A model generated the notes under the pieces. That model was not told the origin of the DNA. It did no database searches and worked only from the letters and a program-made list of their open reading frames with translations. Position numbers and translations under genes: made by a program. From Paenibacillus silvae (GTDB lineage Bacteria; Bacillota; Bacilli; Paenibacillales; Paenibacillaceae), in assembly GCF_014639235.1 (NCBI RefSeq), contig NZ_BMFU01000003.1, forward strand, positions 496,001 to 560,000: a stretch of 64,000 bases of DNA, read 5' to 3'. This document shows positions 25,263-33,780 of this stretch, piece after piece (the stretch's first letter is position 1; the number at the start of each line of letters is the position of its first letter).

Positions 25263-26572
25263 CCCTGCTCACCCGCTTTATAAGGTATCTCACCTGCACG
25301 ACGAGGCTGATATAGAGCCATGCCTATAAACATCCAGAAAAAAACGTTGGCAGGAAATAACTCCAGAACATTGGTCGTCAGGCTGGCTGCTGCCACCCCT
25401 GCACCCATTGCGATGGCCGCCTGAGGAAGTGTGGACACTCCCGGTTCGGACGGAGCTTTCATTCGTTTAACAAGCGTGATAAACAGCAGCATAAATAGAA
25501 TCAAAAAGTACACCAATCCGATCCATCCTGTCTGTTCATATAAAGAAAAGTACTGGTTGTCTACCGCAAAATTGCTGGAGTTCAGACCGATCATATGTGT
25601 ACGGCGGCTTGCGGCACCCACCGAGCCGATGCCATTGCCGATCATGCCATTCATGGTGAAGGGTGATGTCAGACTACTCCCCCATGTCTGAAGCCGATCC
25701 AGCAGAGAGGAGCTGGAGAGCAGATTTTTAGATTGCAGCAGCCTGCCTCCAAGAAAAACTGCTGCAGGCATTGCCATAAAAACAAACGCCAGAACCAGAA
25801 TATTTCTCCTGCTGTACCTGCGCATACTTATCATAAAAAGAACCATCTGATATACACACCACAGCAGCAAAGCCGATCGAATGGTGGATAACAGCAAAAA
25901 GCTGATCGTCAGCAGCTGAATGAGGGTGCGAAAGCTTCGATGGTTTACGGCCATTCTGGTTCGTTCAGCAATGATGCCTGTCATGAGCAGTGCGTACGCA
26001 TAACCATCTGGTGAATACGTAATGGATGATAAACGTGGAACACCTTCAAGATAGTTTTTGATGTTTACTCCATATACGAATCCCATCGTGATTAGCTTTT
26101 CTATACCCAGCGCATATTGAACGCACCACCCTGCAATGAGCATAATAAAAATAACCAGATTGGTTCTGGCAAATGCGAACACCCTGCCATGCTGAGCCAT
26201 AAACATGCCTGTAAACAGCATGACCAGCGGCAGCAAGGTAATCTTGATGCCATAGATCAAAGTCACCACACTGGAACCGACCAGTACATTTAGAGAACCC
26301 AATATGACCAGGGACGCCAATACAAACAGGAGCAAGTTCATAAAGTCGATCTGCTGCCGATATACCCGGATAAGTGTATAAAATGCAAGCAGCAGCATGC
26401 CGGCATCCTTCAGTGAACGAATGACGATATTATCCACATAGATGGAGATCAACCCATAAACAGATAAATAGAGCAGCAAAAAATGAATCAACATCATGAT
26501 CACGGAGGGCGAGGTTTCTGATCTCGCTTGTATTGACACCTGTGATTTGACGTTCAAAGAAGTCATGTACAT
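25259..26572 (-). CDS. wzy: O-antigen ligase/polymerase family protein, probable EPS polymerase
   Basis: The 437-residue protein has about twelve membrane segments and a long extracytoplasmic loop (about residues 280-345) containing LLDRLQTWGSSLTSPFTMNG and FAVDNQYFSLYEQTGWIGL. That combination is typical of Wzy polymerases and WaaL ligases (Wzy_C). In a cluster with Wzx and Wzz a polymerase role is most likely: it links flipped repeat units outside the membrane. GGAGGTTAGT lies directly before ATG 26572; an in-frame GTG at 26584 overlaps that site. It overlaps its downstream neighbour by four bases. Confidence 0.88.
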   Translation of the reverse strand: MYMTSLNVKSQVSIQARSETSPSVIMMLIHFLLLYLSVYGLISIYVDNIVIRSLKDAGMLLLAFYTLIRVYRQQIDFMNLLLFVLASLVILGSLNVLVGSSVVTLIYGIKITLLPLVMLFTGMFMAQHGRVFAFARTNLVIFIMLIAGWCVQYALGIEKLITMGFVYGVNIKNYLEGVPRLSSITYSPDGYAYALLMTGIIAERTRMAVNHRSFRTLIQLLTISFLLLSTIRSALLLWCVYQMVLFMISMRRYSRRNILVLAFVFMAMPAAVFLGGRLLQSKNLLSSSSLLDRLQTWGSSLTSPFTMNGMIGNGIGSVGAASRRTHMIGLNSSNFAVDNQYFSLYEQTGWIGLVYFLILFMLLFITLVKRMKAPSEPGVSTLPQAAIAMGAGVAAASLTTNVLELFPANVFFWMFIGMALYQPRRAGEIPYKAGEQG

Positions 26573-26573
26573 A

Positions 26574-27767
26574 CTAACCTCCACACCCGATTAACTTCTC
26601 ATAAACGCCTGCATGCCTCGTGAGAAGATAATCTTCATTAAAGGATAAGCTGTGCTTGCAGCATTGCAGCATCAGTTCCTGTTTATCCACCTCTGATAAT
26701 GAGTAGTAGTGAAGAATCTTCTCACGAATCGCGTCGGAACTATGAGCAGTAAAGGAGAAGGTCTCTGTATCCAGCAAAATTTCGGGCATGCCGCCTACTC
26801 TTGAAGCATAAACGGGTGTACCGGCTTGGTACGATTCAATCACAACCCGGCCAAACGGCTCATCCCAGGTGGAAGGTACGATCGTCAGGTCCATCTTTTT
26901 CATCTGCGAGTTTATTTCCCGTTTGTCGATTTTGCCCACGAATACAATGCGGGAATCCGTTCCCGCAAGTTCTTTCAGTTCACCCAGCATAGGTCCGTCT
27001 CCATGAATAAACAATTTGCCCACAAGTTGTTGATCCAGTTTCCGGACCGCTTCAATCAGATAATGAACCCCTTTAACTTCTGTCAATTGTCCAAAATATC
27101 CAATGTGCAGCGGCTGATGATGGCGAACCGTTTTGCATATGTCCAACTGCTGGACCTGGTTCCCCTTCTCTACAATGTTGTGTATGACATGCCGGGATGC
27201 ATGCTTGAAAAACCCAAGCTCTGTATGCTTCTTGAGTACATGCTCGGATATGCCGATAACAGATGCCACCCTGCGACTGTAACGTCTGGATATCTGTCTG
27301 TAGAACCTGGAGTAGGCAGATATAGCAATAGGTTCGATCAAAGAGAAATCCCGAAGGGTATGCACAACCGGGATGTTCAGTTCAAATGCTGCTTTCCAGA
27401 TCGCCAGACTGAGTCCAGGAATGTTCTGAGTGTGGATCAAGGCTGGACGTTTCAGGATAAGATATTCTTTAATATACCGGTACTGCTTCACATTAAAAAT
27501 GTCCTGAATCCGCCATAACACTTTATCAGAAGTGCTGGTTTGTCTCGCCGTATCGCCAATCCAGTACCGATTATTAAACGGAAGCCTCGAAATCTCGATC
27601 CCGTTAATCTTGTCTGTCTGCACCCCGCCCTCCTTATGTCCGCCAACAGTAATAACCTCGACGTCATAACGAGGCTCCAGTGTCTGGGCAAGAATCTGTG
27701 TGGATATCTCGGCTCCTCCGATGATATGGGGGGCATATAAACTGTGGGCGATCAGTATTTTGGGCAT
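26574..27767 (-). CDS. Glycosyltransferase family 4 protein (EPS cluster, GT-a)
   Basis: The 397-residue protein starts MPKILIAHSLYAPHIIGGAE, with the acceptor-side Gly loop. In domain 2 it has GYFGQLTEVKGVHYLI near residue 215 and E-x7-E in TWDEPFGRVVIESYQAG near 295. Between these lies SRIVFVGKIDKREINSQM. The start chosen is ATG 27767; a TTG nine bases upstream is in frame but less likely. The gene overlaps the usual spacing to the UDP-xylose synthase gene (31 bp). Donor unknown. Confidence 0.91.
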   Translation of the reverse strand: MPKILIAHSLYAPHIIGGAEISTQILAQTLEPRYDVEVITVGGHKEGGVQTDKINGIEISRLPFNNRYWIGDTARQTSTSDKVLWRIQDIFNVKQYRYIKEYLILKRPALIHTQNIPGLSLAIWKAAFELNIPVVHTLRDFSLIEPIAISAYSRFYRQISRRYSRRVASVIGISEHVLKKHTELGFFKHASRHVIHNIVEKGNQVQQLDICKTVRHHQPLHIGYFGQLTEVKGVHYLIEAVRKLDQQLVGKLFIHGDGPMLGELKELAGTDSRIVFVGKIDKREINSQMKKMDLTIVPSTWDEPFGRVVIESYQAGTPVYASRVGGMPEILLDTETFSFTAHSSDAIREKILHYYSLSEVDKQELMLQCCKHSLSFNEDYLLTRHAGVYEKLIGCGG

Positions 27768-27798
27768 GCATCTCAACTCGCTTTTTTCAGCATTTATT

Positions 27799-28782
27799 TT
27801 ATGAGGTTTCCTGTACGGGCACTTGCTCCTGCAGCAGCATGGTCCGATAATGTTGAATTGTACGTCTCAAGCCTTCTTCCAGAGCAATCACCGGTTCCCA
27901 GTTCAATAGCTCTCTGGCTTTATCGATGACAGGCCGTCTGACCTTGGGATCATCCTCGGGCAGTGGCATAAAGACAATGTTGCTGCCTGACCCTGTCAGC
28001 TTCTTCACCAGATAGGCAACCTCAAGTATGGTGTATTCGGTGGGATTGCCAATATTGATAATCTCTCCTTCGGCCTTGTCTTCCGCCATCAATGCTTGTA
28101 ACCCCCGGATGTTGTCATCCACATAACAGAAGGAGCGTGTCTGAGACCCATCCCCATACACCGTAATATCCTGACCTGTCAGTGCCTGTGTGACAAAATT
28201 GGATATCACCCGGCCATCGTCATTACGAAGTCCAGAAGAGTATGTGTTAAATATACGCGCTACACGCACGGAAACACGTTGTTTCATGTAGTATTCATAA
28301 CAAAAAACCTCGCCCAGCCGCTTGGCCTCATCATAACAGGCCCTCGGTCCCCATGTATTCACATTGCCCCGGTAACTCTCTGGCTGGGGATGAATTTCCG
28401 GGTCTCCATACGCTTCACTTGTGCTTGAGTACAGAAACCTGGCGCCCTTCGTCCTGGCCAGCTCCAGCATGTGATAGGTTCCTTGGGTATTCACCCATAT
28501 CGTGCCGATGGAATCGGCTTGATAGAACTTTGGCGAAGCAGGTGAAGCCAGATGATAAATTTCATGCACCTGCTGCTCAGCGAAAATCTCCAGTGAATCC
28601 GGATGTGTAACATCCGCTTGATGAAACTCGAATCGAGGATGCGCCATGACTTCTTCCAGATTGCGCAGCACGCCTGTGGATAGATTATCCATGCCTGTTA
28701 CCCGGTGTCCCTGATGGATTAAAGACTTTACAAGATGAGAGCCAAGAAATCCAGCCGCACCCGTCACAACAATATGTTTCAT
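27799..28782 (-). CDS. UDP-glucuronate decarboxylase (UDP-xylose synthase), SDR family
   Basis: A 327-residue extended SDR enzyme. The NAD-binding motif is VTGAAGFLGSHLVKSL. YHLASPASP, YSSTSEAYGDP and GPRACYDEAKRLGE (catalytic Tyr-x3-Lys) follow, together with RIFNTYSSGLRNDDGRVISN. These are characteristic of UXS and distinguish it from RmlB and GalE. It converts UDP-GlcA, made by the dehydrogenase at 16446-17777, to UDP-xylose with retained NAD+. The usual UXS motif reads NPIGPRACYDEGKR, whereas here it is NTWGPRACYDEAKR, so a related 4-keto product is an outside possibility. Member of the EPS operon. Confidence 0.88.
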   Translation of the reverse strand: MKHIVVTGAAGFLGSHLVKSLIHQGHRVTGMDNLSTGVLRNLEEVMAHPRFEFHQADVTHPDSLEIFAEQQVHEIYHLASPASPKFYQADSIGTIWVNTQGTYHMLELARTKGARFLYSSTSEAYGDPEIHPQPESYRGNVNTWGPRACYDEAKRLGEVFCYEYYMKQRVSVRVARIFNTYSSGLRNDDGRVISNFVTQALTGQDITVYGDGSQTRSFCYVDDNIRGLQALMAEDKAEGEIINIGNPTEYTILEVAYLVKKLTGSGSNIVFMPLPEDDPKVRRPVIDKARELLNWEPVIALEEGLRRTIQHYRTMLLQEQVPVQETS

Positions 28783-28814
28783 TACATCACACTCCAGCGG
28801 TTAATCAAAATTGG

Positions 28815-29483
28815 TCAAAAGGTATTACTTTTAATCATCACACCGATTGTTTTAAAAATAATCGTGATATCCATTTTGATGGATACATTGGAAATATAAT
28901 GGAAGTCATACTGCAGATTGTGGTGAATAGGCTGTTTACGAGCCTCACTGACCTGCCACAATCCTGTAATTCCGGGCTTAACCAGAAAACGTCTGCGCTC
29001 CAGATCGGTATAACATTCCTCCACAATCCGCTTCATCTCAGGTCTTGGCCCGATAAAGCTCATATCTCCCTTAATGATGTTAAGCAGCTGCGGCAGCTCA
29101 TCCAGACTCGTCTTACGCAGTATTCGCCCTAACCTTGTAATCCGCGGATCATAGCTGTCCGTTGGTGACAGGCCATATTTCGGCGCATCTGTATGCATCG
29201 TCCTGAATTTGTAGATGTTAAATTTGACTCCATTCTTCCCGTACCGTTCCTGCTTGAAGATGACAGGCCCTTTGGAATCCATTTTGATCAAAATGGCTGA
29301 AAGCACCATGACTGGCAAGGTGATGAGCAGTAACAAAACGGCGATCACAAAATCGGCGAACGGCTTGATTACATCCGTATACCCGCCAACACGTCGTGAG
29401 TAAGGCTGCTCAAGCAAGGCTGCATTCCCTTCTTTGACCAACATCTCCCCGCTCCCAAAGGTCTCCGGTCCTGTAAACTTCAC
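28815..29483 (-). CDS. Undecaprenyl-phosphate sugar phosphotransferase (priming enzyme)
   Basis: The 222-residue protein belongs to the bacterial sugar transferase family in its short, EpsL-like form. A single hydrophobic hairpin (about residues 40-65, FADFVIAVLLLLITLPVMVL) is followed by the catalytic core: KFRTMHTDAP, RITRLGRILRKTSLDELPQL (with the catalytic Asp-Glu) and FIGPRPEM. It lacks the four N-terminal helices of WbaP/CpsE. It starts repeat-unit synthesis by moving a sugar-1-phosphate, probably glucose, galactose or an amino sugar, onto undecaprenyl phosphate. The start is GTG 29483 after GGGGGGATAGTCT, overlapping the galU stop. Confidence 0.92.
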   Translation of the reverse strand: MKFTGPETFGSGEMLVKEGNAALLEQPYSRRVGGYTDVIKPFADFVIAVLLLLITLPVMVLSAILIKMDSKGPVIFKQERYGKNGVKFNIYKFRTMHTDAPKYGLSPTDSYDPRITRLGRILRKTSLDELPQLLNIIKGDMSFIGPRPEMKRIVEECYTDLERRRFLVKPGITGLWQVSEARKQPIHHNLQYDFHYISNVSIKMDITIIFKTIGVMIKSNTF

Positions 29484-30388
29484 AGACTATCCCCCCCAGC
29501 AACAAGCATTGAATTCATTTGCTCCTTCATGAGAATCTCCTCAATGGCCATCAGCACAGGTGCGCGCAGCTCTTTGTTTCTGAGCGCAAAATCCAGTGTT
29601 GTGAGAATGTATCCCAGCTTCTCGCCTACGTCATATCGAGCTCCTTCAAAGTCATAGGCACTGATCCCTTCGTCATGGTTAAGCTTCTGCAGTGCGTCCG
29701 TCAGCTGAATTTCGCCACCCGCACCTACATTTTGCTCCTCCAGATATTCAAAAATTTTAGGGGTCAAAATGTATCGTCCCATAATCGCCAGGTTGGAGGG
29801 TGCGGACCCTAGAGGCGGTTTTTCAACCATACTGTTTACAGAAGATAACCGACCTTCGGTATGCAGCGGATCAATAATGCCGTAACGGTATGTTTCACTC
29901 GGACTCACCGTCTTCACACCAAGTACAGACTGCTGCACCTGTTCATACTGCTGGATGAGCTGTTTCAGACACGGTACTTCCGAAACGACAATATCATCAC
30001 CAAGCAGCACGGCAAAGGGTTCATTGCCGATGAAGTTCCGGGCACACCAGACGGCATGCCCAAGCCCGAGTGCTTCCTTTTGCCTTATGTAATGAATATC
30101 CACGTTGGAGGACTTGCGGACCTCTTCCAATAAACTGAGCTTGCCTTTTTCAAGCAAGTTATGCTCCAGTTCAAATGCACTGTCGAAATGATCCTCAATC
30201 GCACGTTTACCCTTGCCCGTCACGATGATAATGTCTTCAATACCGGAAGCAACGGCCTCTTCCACGATGTACTGAATCGTCGGTTTGTCCACAATAGGGA
30301 GCATTTCTTTAGGCATCGCCTTTGTGGCAGGTAAAAATCGGGTTCCCAATCCGGCAGCAGGGATAATCGCTTTTCTCACCTTTGTCAT
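29480..30388 (-). CDS. galU: UTP--glucose-1-phosphate uridylyltransferase
   Basis: A 302-residue enzyme with the family start KVRKAIIPAAGLGTRFLPAT, then KEMLPIVDKPTIQYIVEEA, LGLGHAVWCARNFIG and EKPPLGSAPSN. It makes UDP-glucose from UTP and glucose-1-phosphate, feeding both the dehydrogenase (UDP-GlcA) and glucosyltransferases. The start at 30388 follows AGGGTGATTTCA; earlier in-frame ATGs (up to 30451) have no site. A 220-bp gap separates it from the BY-kinase gene, and that gap holds repeated GAGGTATAG words, so an internal promoter is possible. Confidence 0.94.
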   Translation of the reverse strand: MTKVRKAIIPAAGLGTRFLPATKAMPKEMLPIVDKPTIQYIVEEAVASGIEDIIIVTGKGKRAIEDHFDSAFELEHNLLEKGKLSLLEEVRKSSNVDIHYIRQKEALGLGHAVWCARNFIGNEPFAVLLGDDIVVSEVPCLKQLIQQYEQVQQSVLGVKTVSPSETYRYGIIDPLHTEGRLSSVNSMVEKPPLGSAPSNLAIMGRYILTPKIFEYLEEQNVGAGGEIQLTDALQKLNHDEGISAYDFEGARYDVGEKLGYILTTLDFALRNKELRAPVLMAIEEILMKEQMNSMLVAGGDSL

Positions 30389-30607
30389 TGAAATCACCCT
30401 ATCCATTTTTTTATTTAACCTCGAAAACCATGAAAACATGAAACTCATCATACATCATAGGGCATTGAACCCCTCCTCACATCACACCCTTGACGATTCA
30501 CGTCTAAGGTACACTACCCACAGTGTGACCGAGTGCCTACCTTGATAGAGGTATAGTAGACATGACCTTTTAAAATGAGGTATAGATCAGATCATCTGAC
30601 AGATACG

Positions 30608-31291
30608 TTATGTCTTTTCGCTATAGCTCATATTCCGGCTTTTCGGGACCTGAACATTGTTGAGCACCGCACCCAGAATACGCGCATTTACATGCTCCAG
30701 GTGAGCTTTGGCCTTTTTGACCAGATCTTTTTTCACTTTGCCCGCACTCACAACCAGAATGACACCATCACATAATGAGCTGATAATCAAGGCATCGGTC
30801 ACGGTAAGCACTGGTGGAGTATCAAACAAAATGACATCATATTCCTGCTTCAAATCCTCCAGCAGTGCCGTCATTTTGCGTGAACCAATCATCTCCGAAG
30901 GATTAGGAGGGATGGGGCCGGAAGAAAGCACATGCAGTCCCTCCACTCCCGTTTCCCTGAGTACTTCTGTAACCTTATATTGACTGGATAACACGCTGGT
31001 CAGCCCAACGTGGTTCGGGACATTAAACATGAGATGCACTGCCGGTTTACGCAGATCCGTATCCATAAGCAGTACTTTTTTCCCCTCCTGCGCATAGGTA
31101 ACTGCCAGATTGCCAAGCGTCGTCGTTTTTCCTTCACCTGGTGCTGCCGAGGCAATCATAATCGTTTGAATCTGACTGTCTATCGATGAAAACTGAATAT
31201 TGGTTCTGAGCTTTCGATAGGCTTCTGAAGAAGTAGATCTGGGATTAGCCATCGTGACCAGACTTACTCTCTCATTGGTTGATCGTGACAT
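30608..31291 (-). CDS. CpsD/YwqD-like BY-kinase with reduced C-terminal tyrosine tail
   Basis: The 227-residue cytosolic tyrosine kinase has EAYRKLRTNIQFSS at the N-terminus, Walker A ASAAPGEGKTTT, Walker A' LLMDTDLRKP and Walker B VILFDTPPVLTVTD. In B. subtilis PtkA, Wzz-type modulators activate the kinase and autophosphorylation falls on a C-terminal Tyr cluster. Here the C-terminus is only NMSYSEKT, with a single Tyr. The activator would be the Wzz-like protein encoded immediately upstream, whose gene overlaps this one. I choose ATG 31291, seven bases after AGGTGAT; ATG 31300 or GTG 31303 are possible. Phosphorylation commonly regulates Ugd and polymer length. Confidence 0.9.
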   Translation of the reverse strand: MSRSTNERVSLVTMANPRSTSSEAYRKLRTNIQFSSIDSQIQTIMIASAAPGEGKTTTLGNLAVTYAQEGKKVLLMDTDLRKPAVHLMFNVPNHVGLTSVLSSQYKVTEVLRETGVEGLHVLSSGPIPPNPSEMIGSRKMTALLEDLKQEYDVILFDTPPVLTVTDALIISSLCDGVILVVSAGKVKKDLVKKAKAHLEHVNARILGAVLNNVQVPKSRNMSYSEKT

Positions 31292-32024
31292 ACTGTCCAT
31301 CACCTACCTGTTTTTGAGATGTTGAAGAATGCTTGGAACTACGGATTTCATCTTTTCTGATTTTGGAAATGACAGCAAGTGCGGGCAGATTTAATTCTTT
31401 TTCAAGCTCTTCTTCTGTTTTCATCGTGTCGTCCAGATATTCGAGCAGGAATACAAAGCCTACTGCCAATAGCAGTCCGACAATAAAACTGATTAGAATA
31501 TTGATGATGGGATTGACATTGATAGGTTTGGAGGAATCCGCAGGTTTTGCTTCACTTAGAATCGTTACGTTGTCTACCTTCATAATTACGGGGATTTGGG
31601 TTTTGAACACTTTGGCCACTGCATTTACGGTCTTCGCCGCTTTATCAGGCGATAGACCCGAAGCCGTTAAATTCATCACCTGAGATTCATTGGCAGTAGA
31701 AGCCCGAATGCTCTGCCCGATCTGATTGCCTGTCATACCCAGATCAGGATATGCAGCTGCCACTTTATCAAGAATCGCGGAGGATTTAATAATCTCCATA
31801 TAGGAGTTGATCACTTTGATATTGGTCTGAATGGTACTGATATCCAAACTCGGAACGCCTTGAGCATTATAAGCCTGATTCACGATTAATTTGGCGTTCG
31901 CTTCATAGATGGGTACCGTAAAGAAGTAGTTTTTGATACCTGCACCGATGCAAGCCACAGCAACAAACGCAATGATGATCCAAATCCGTTTTCGTAAAAT
32001 GTGTATATATTCCTTCAGTTCCAC
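31272..32024 (-). CDS. Wzz/YveK-type chain-length determinant, BY-kinase activator
   Basis: A 250-residue protein with two membrane helices (about residues 13-35 and 172-195), an extracytoplasmic domain starting YEANAKLIVNQ, and a cytosolic tail of ~50 residues. The Pro-rich motif before the second helix (KPINVNPIINILISF) is the Wzz signature. It controls polymer length and its tail activates the separate kinase. The start is GTG 32024 behind GGGAGGAATACGGA. The last ~20 bases overlap the kinase gene. Confidence 0.92.
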   Translation of the reverse strand: MELKEYIHILRKRIWIIIAFVAVACIGAGIKNYFFTVPIYEANAKLIVNQAYNAQGVPSLDISTIQTNIKVINSYMEIIKSSAILDKVAAAYPDLGMTGNQIGQSIRASTANESQVMNLTASGLSPDKAAKTVNAVAKVFKTQIPVIMKVDNVTILSEAKPADSSKPINVNPIINILISFIVGLLLAVGFVFLLEYLDDTMKTEEELEKELNLPALAVISKIRKDEIRSSKHSSTSQKQVGDGQYVTINQ

Positions 32025-32094
32025 TCCGTATTCCTCCCATTCAAGTCAGCTATAATATTGTGTTCATGCATTCGTTTGTTACCATGGCAGCTGT

Positions 32095-32853
32095 TTACCA
32101 GAACAAAAAGCGTTTCTTCCTGCACGTCGGTTTTTCAATCAAAATACGTTGATTCTCCCATATGGAGCTTGCATTATCGTGCAAAAGTTGAGTGTACCGG
32201 CGCCCAAAACGCTTTTCCAGCAATGCATAGATCGTATCCAGCCTGAAGGTGCGACGTTTTGTATCATGCGCATCGGATGAAATGAAATGAAACCCGTTTT
32301 CTTTGCAAAAATGGAAACACCATTTCTGAACTTTTCGCCCGAAAAGTCCAGTGAAAGATTCGGCCGTGAGCTGGCATAGCCCGCCCTGACTCAAATAATC
32401 GGATAACAGCAACGGCTTTTTCAACATAACAAGGTTGCGTTCCGGATGAGCAATAATAGGGGTGATTCCCGCGGTTCGCAGCTCATGCAGTATCTCGGGG
32501 AACTGTGAGGGAATATGACCAAAGGGCAGTTCCAGCAACATGTAACGGCTACCGGCAAGTGTGCAGCATTTCCCTGCATACAAGTCTTCAATCAGCCTGT
32601 CGTGCACCCTGATCTCCTGACCTGGAGCAATCTGCAGACGGATATTTCGTTTGCTCAGTTCAGCACGTAACCGTTGAACAGCCTGATTCACTACCATTGG
32701 TTCATTGTGGAAATATCCGTTCAGGTGATGCGGAGTTGCAATAATGGAGGTAATTCCTGAGGCTGCCGCCTTCTCAGCCATCGCAACGGACTGCTCCATT
32801 TGAACAGGACCATCATCCAGACCGGATAAAATGTGGCAGTGCATTTCAACCAT
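32095..32853 (-). CDS. CpsB/YwqE-type tyrosine-protein phosphatase (PHP domain)
   Basis: The 252-residue metal-dependent phosphatase has the PHP metal motifs: MHCHILSGLDDGP near the start, ATPHH near 40, PIIAHPERN near 135 and FISSDAHDTKRR near 195. It removes phosphate from BY-kinase Tyr residues and from kinase substrates such as UDP-glucose dehydrogenase. The start is ATG 32853, eight bases behind GAGGAA; a TTG at 32859 is too close. The C-terminus is short and basic. It lies first in the recognised EPS gene set, 70 bp ahead of the Wzz gene. Confidence 0.93.
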   Translation of the reverse strand: MVEMHCHILSGLDDGPVQMEQSVAMAEKAAASGITSIIATPHHLNGYFHNEPMVVNQAVQRLRAELSKRNIRLQIAPGQEIRVHDRLIEDLYAGKCCTLAGSRYMLLELPFGHIPSQFPEILHELRTAGITPIIAHPERNLVMLKKPLLLSDYLSQGGLCQLTAESFTGLFGRKVQKWCFHFCKENGFHFISSDAHDTKRRTFRLDTIYALLEKRFGRRYTQLLHDNASSIWENQRILIEKPTCRKKRFLFW

Positions 32854-33005
32854 ATCCAAACTTCCTCAATGTATGCTCCTCCCCGCCCTGTTATTCATTG
32901 CGCAAATTCTTTTGGTGTTAAAGAACTAATGCATAACGCTATGAAATATAGTAAAATGGCGTTAAGTACATGCTTGTTCAGAAAATGTTCAGATTGAACT
33001 TTGTC

Positions 33006-33443
33006 CTATATGGTAAAATCAATGTAGTGATATGGTTTAAACGGAGGAGAATGATTTGTTGCTTTCTCATAAGGAATCCGTGAAACCGCCTCAAATTCTA
33101 CTTCAGCAAGCATTCGGTTTAACTGTCCAGTTATATATAGTGTCTGTTCTTTCTGAATATGCAGGTTCGAATGATACATGATGAGCTCTCCGAAGGGCTG
33201 TTTCCATTGAAGCTTTGCAGGAAGTCTGACGCATACATGGCTGTCTTCTACATCCAAACCTATGAGCATTTCTGATACAACTGGCAAGTTCAGGTCACTA
33301 AGGAAGGTAATCGCGTGTATGTCCATACCCAGCAACAGGACGGGACGTCTTTTGCGGTCTACTTTTCTCCCATGAAACTCCTGAATGTACATATGGACAT
33401 TGGGTTTTAAATCGGCCCATTCCTGGACAATTTTTGAGTGCAT
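33006..33443 (-). CDS. Hypothetical protein at the head of the EPS transcript (possibly PilZ-like)
   Basis: A 145-residue soluble protein that I do not firmly recognise. The arrangement RKRRPVLLLGMDIHAITFLSD, shown here as RKRRPVLL and MDIHAITFLSD, then LPAKLQWKQPFGELIMYHSN, has the beta-strand rhythm of a PilZ-type barrel. The classical RxxxR...D/NxSxxG c-di-GMP motif is not intact. AAAGGAATGAAACC precedes the ATG. It is the first gene downstream of the promoter at 33569-33597, and a 150-bp gap with a weak inverted repeat (near 32937-32966) separates it from cpsB. Expression control of the cluster is a possible role. Confidence 0.65.
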   Translation of the reverse strand: MHSKIVQEWADLKPNVHMYIQEFHGRKVDRKRRPVLLLGMDIHAITFLSDLNLPVVSEMLIGLDVEDSHVCVRLPAKLQWKQPFGELIMYHSNLHIQKEQTLYITGQLNRMLAEVEFEAVSRIPYEKATNHSPPFKPYHYIDFTI

Positions 33444-33542
33444 GGTTTCATTCCTTTAGAATCAATTCATGTTCATGTTTGCCCCATTCCTTCTCACAGG
33501 TATAGTAGACGGGCAATATGGAAATACTTGAAATATTCAAAT

Positions 33543-33557
33543 GATACATTTTGTAAC
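33543..33557 (-). promoter_or_regulatory. Operator-like palindrome GATAC-ATTTT-GTAAC
   Basis: A near copy of the palindrome at 14055-14069, with one mismatch in the right arm. It is positioned just downstream of the -10 box of the EPS promoter, as at the ABC-2 promoter, and its start is 33 bp from the next palindrome. Confidence 0.55.
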
Positions 33558-33568
33558 TCTATACGTTC

Positions 33569-33597
33569 AATTTACGATACAATACGTATCATGTCAA
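33569..33597 (-). promoter_or_regulatory. Sigma-A promoter of the EPS transcript
   Basis: On the minus strand: -35 TTGACA (33597-33592), a 17-bp spacer, and -10 TAAATT (33574-33569). It has the same boxes and spacing as the ABC-2 operon promoter at 14079-14107. A perfect palindrome fills the spacer and a second lies after the -10. Confidence 0.75.
33576..33590 (-). promoter_or_regulatory. Perfect palindrome GATAC-AATAC-GTATC inside the promoter spacer
   Basis: It lies between the -35 and -10 of the EPS promoter, where a bound repressor would block RNA polymerase. It is probably a site for the divergently encoded XRE regulator. Confidence 0.6.
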
Positions 33598-33780
33598 GCA
33601 GTATTTGGACATGGTTCTTTTGATTTACGACAATATGAGATGTCCTTAGACAGACCTATTTACAAATGAGGTATATGAGACGAATGAGGCGTAGTACATT
33701 TGCAGGAAAGCTTGCCCTGATCAAAAACTTGGCTCAGGATGGTTTCTATATATATGATGGTGTTCAGGGGGAAATAGCTT

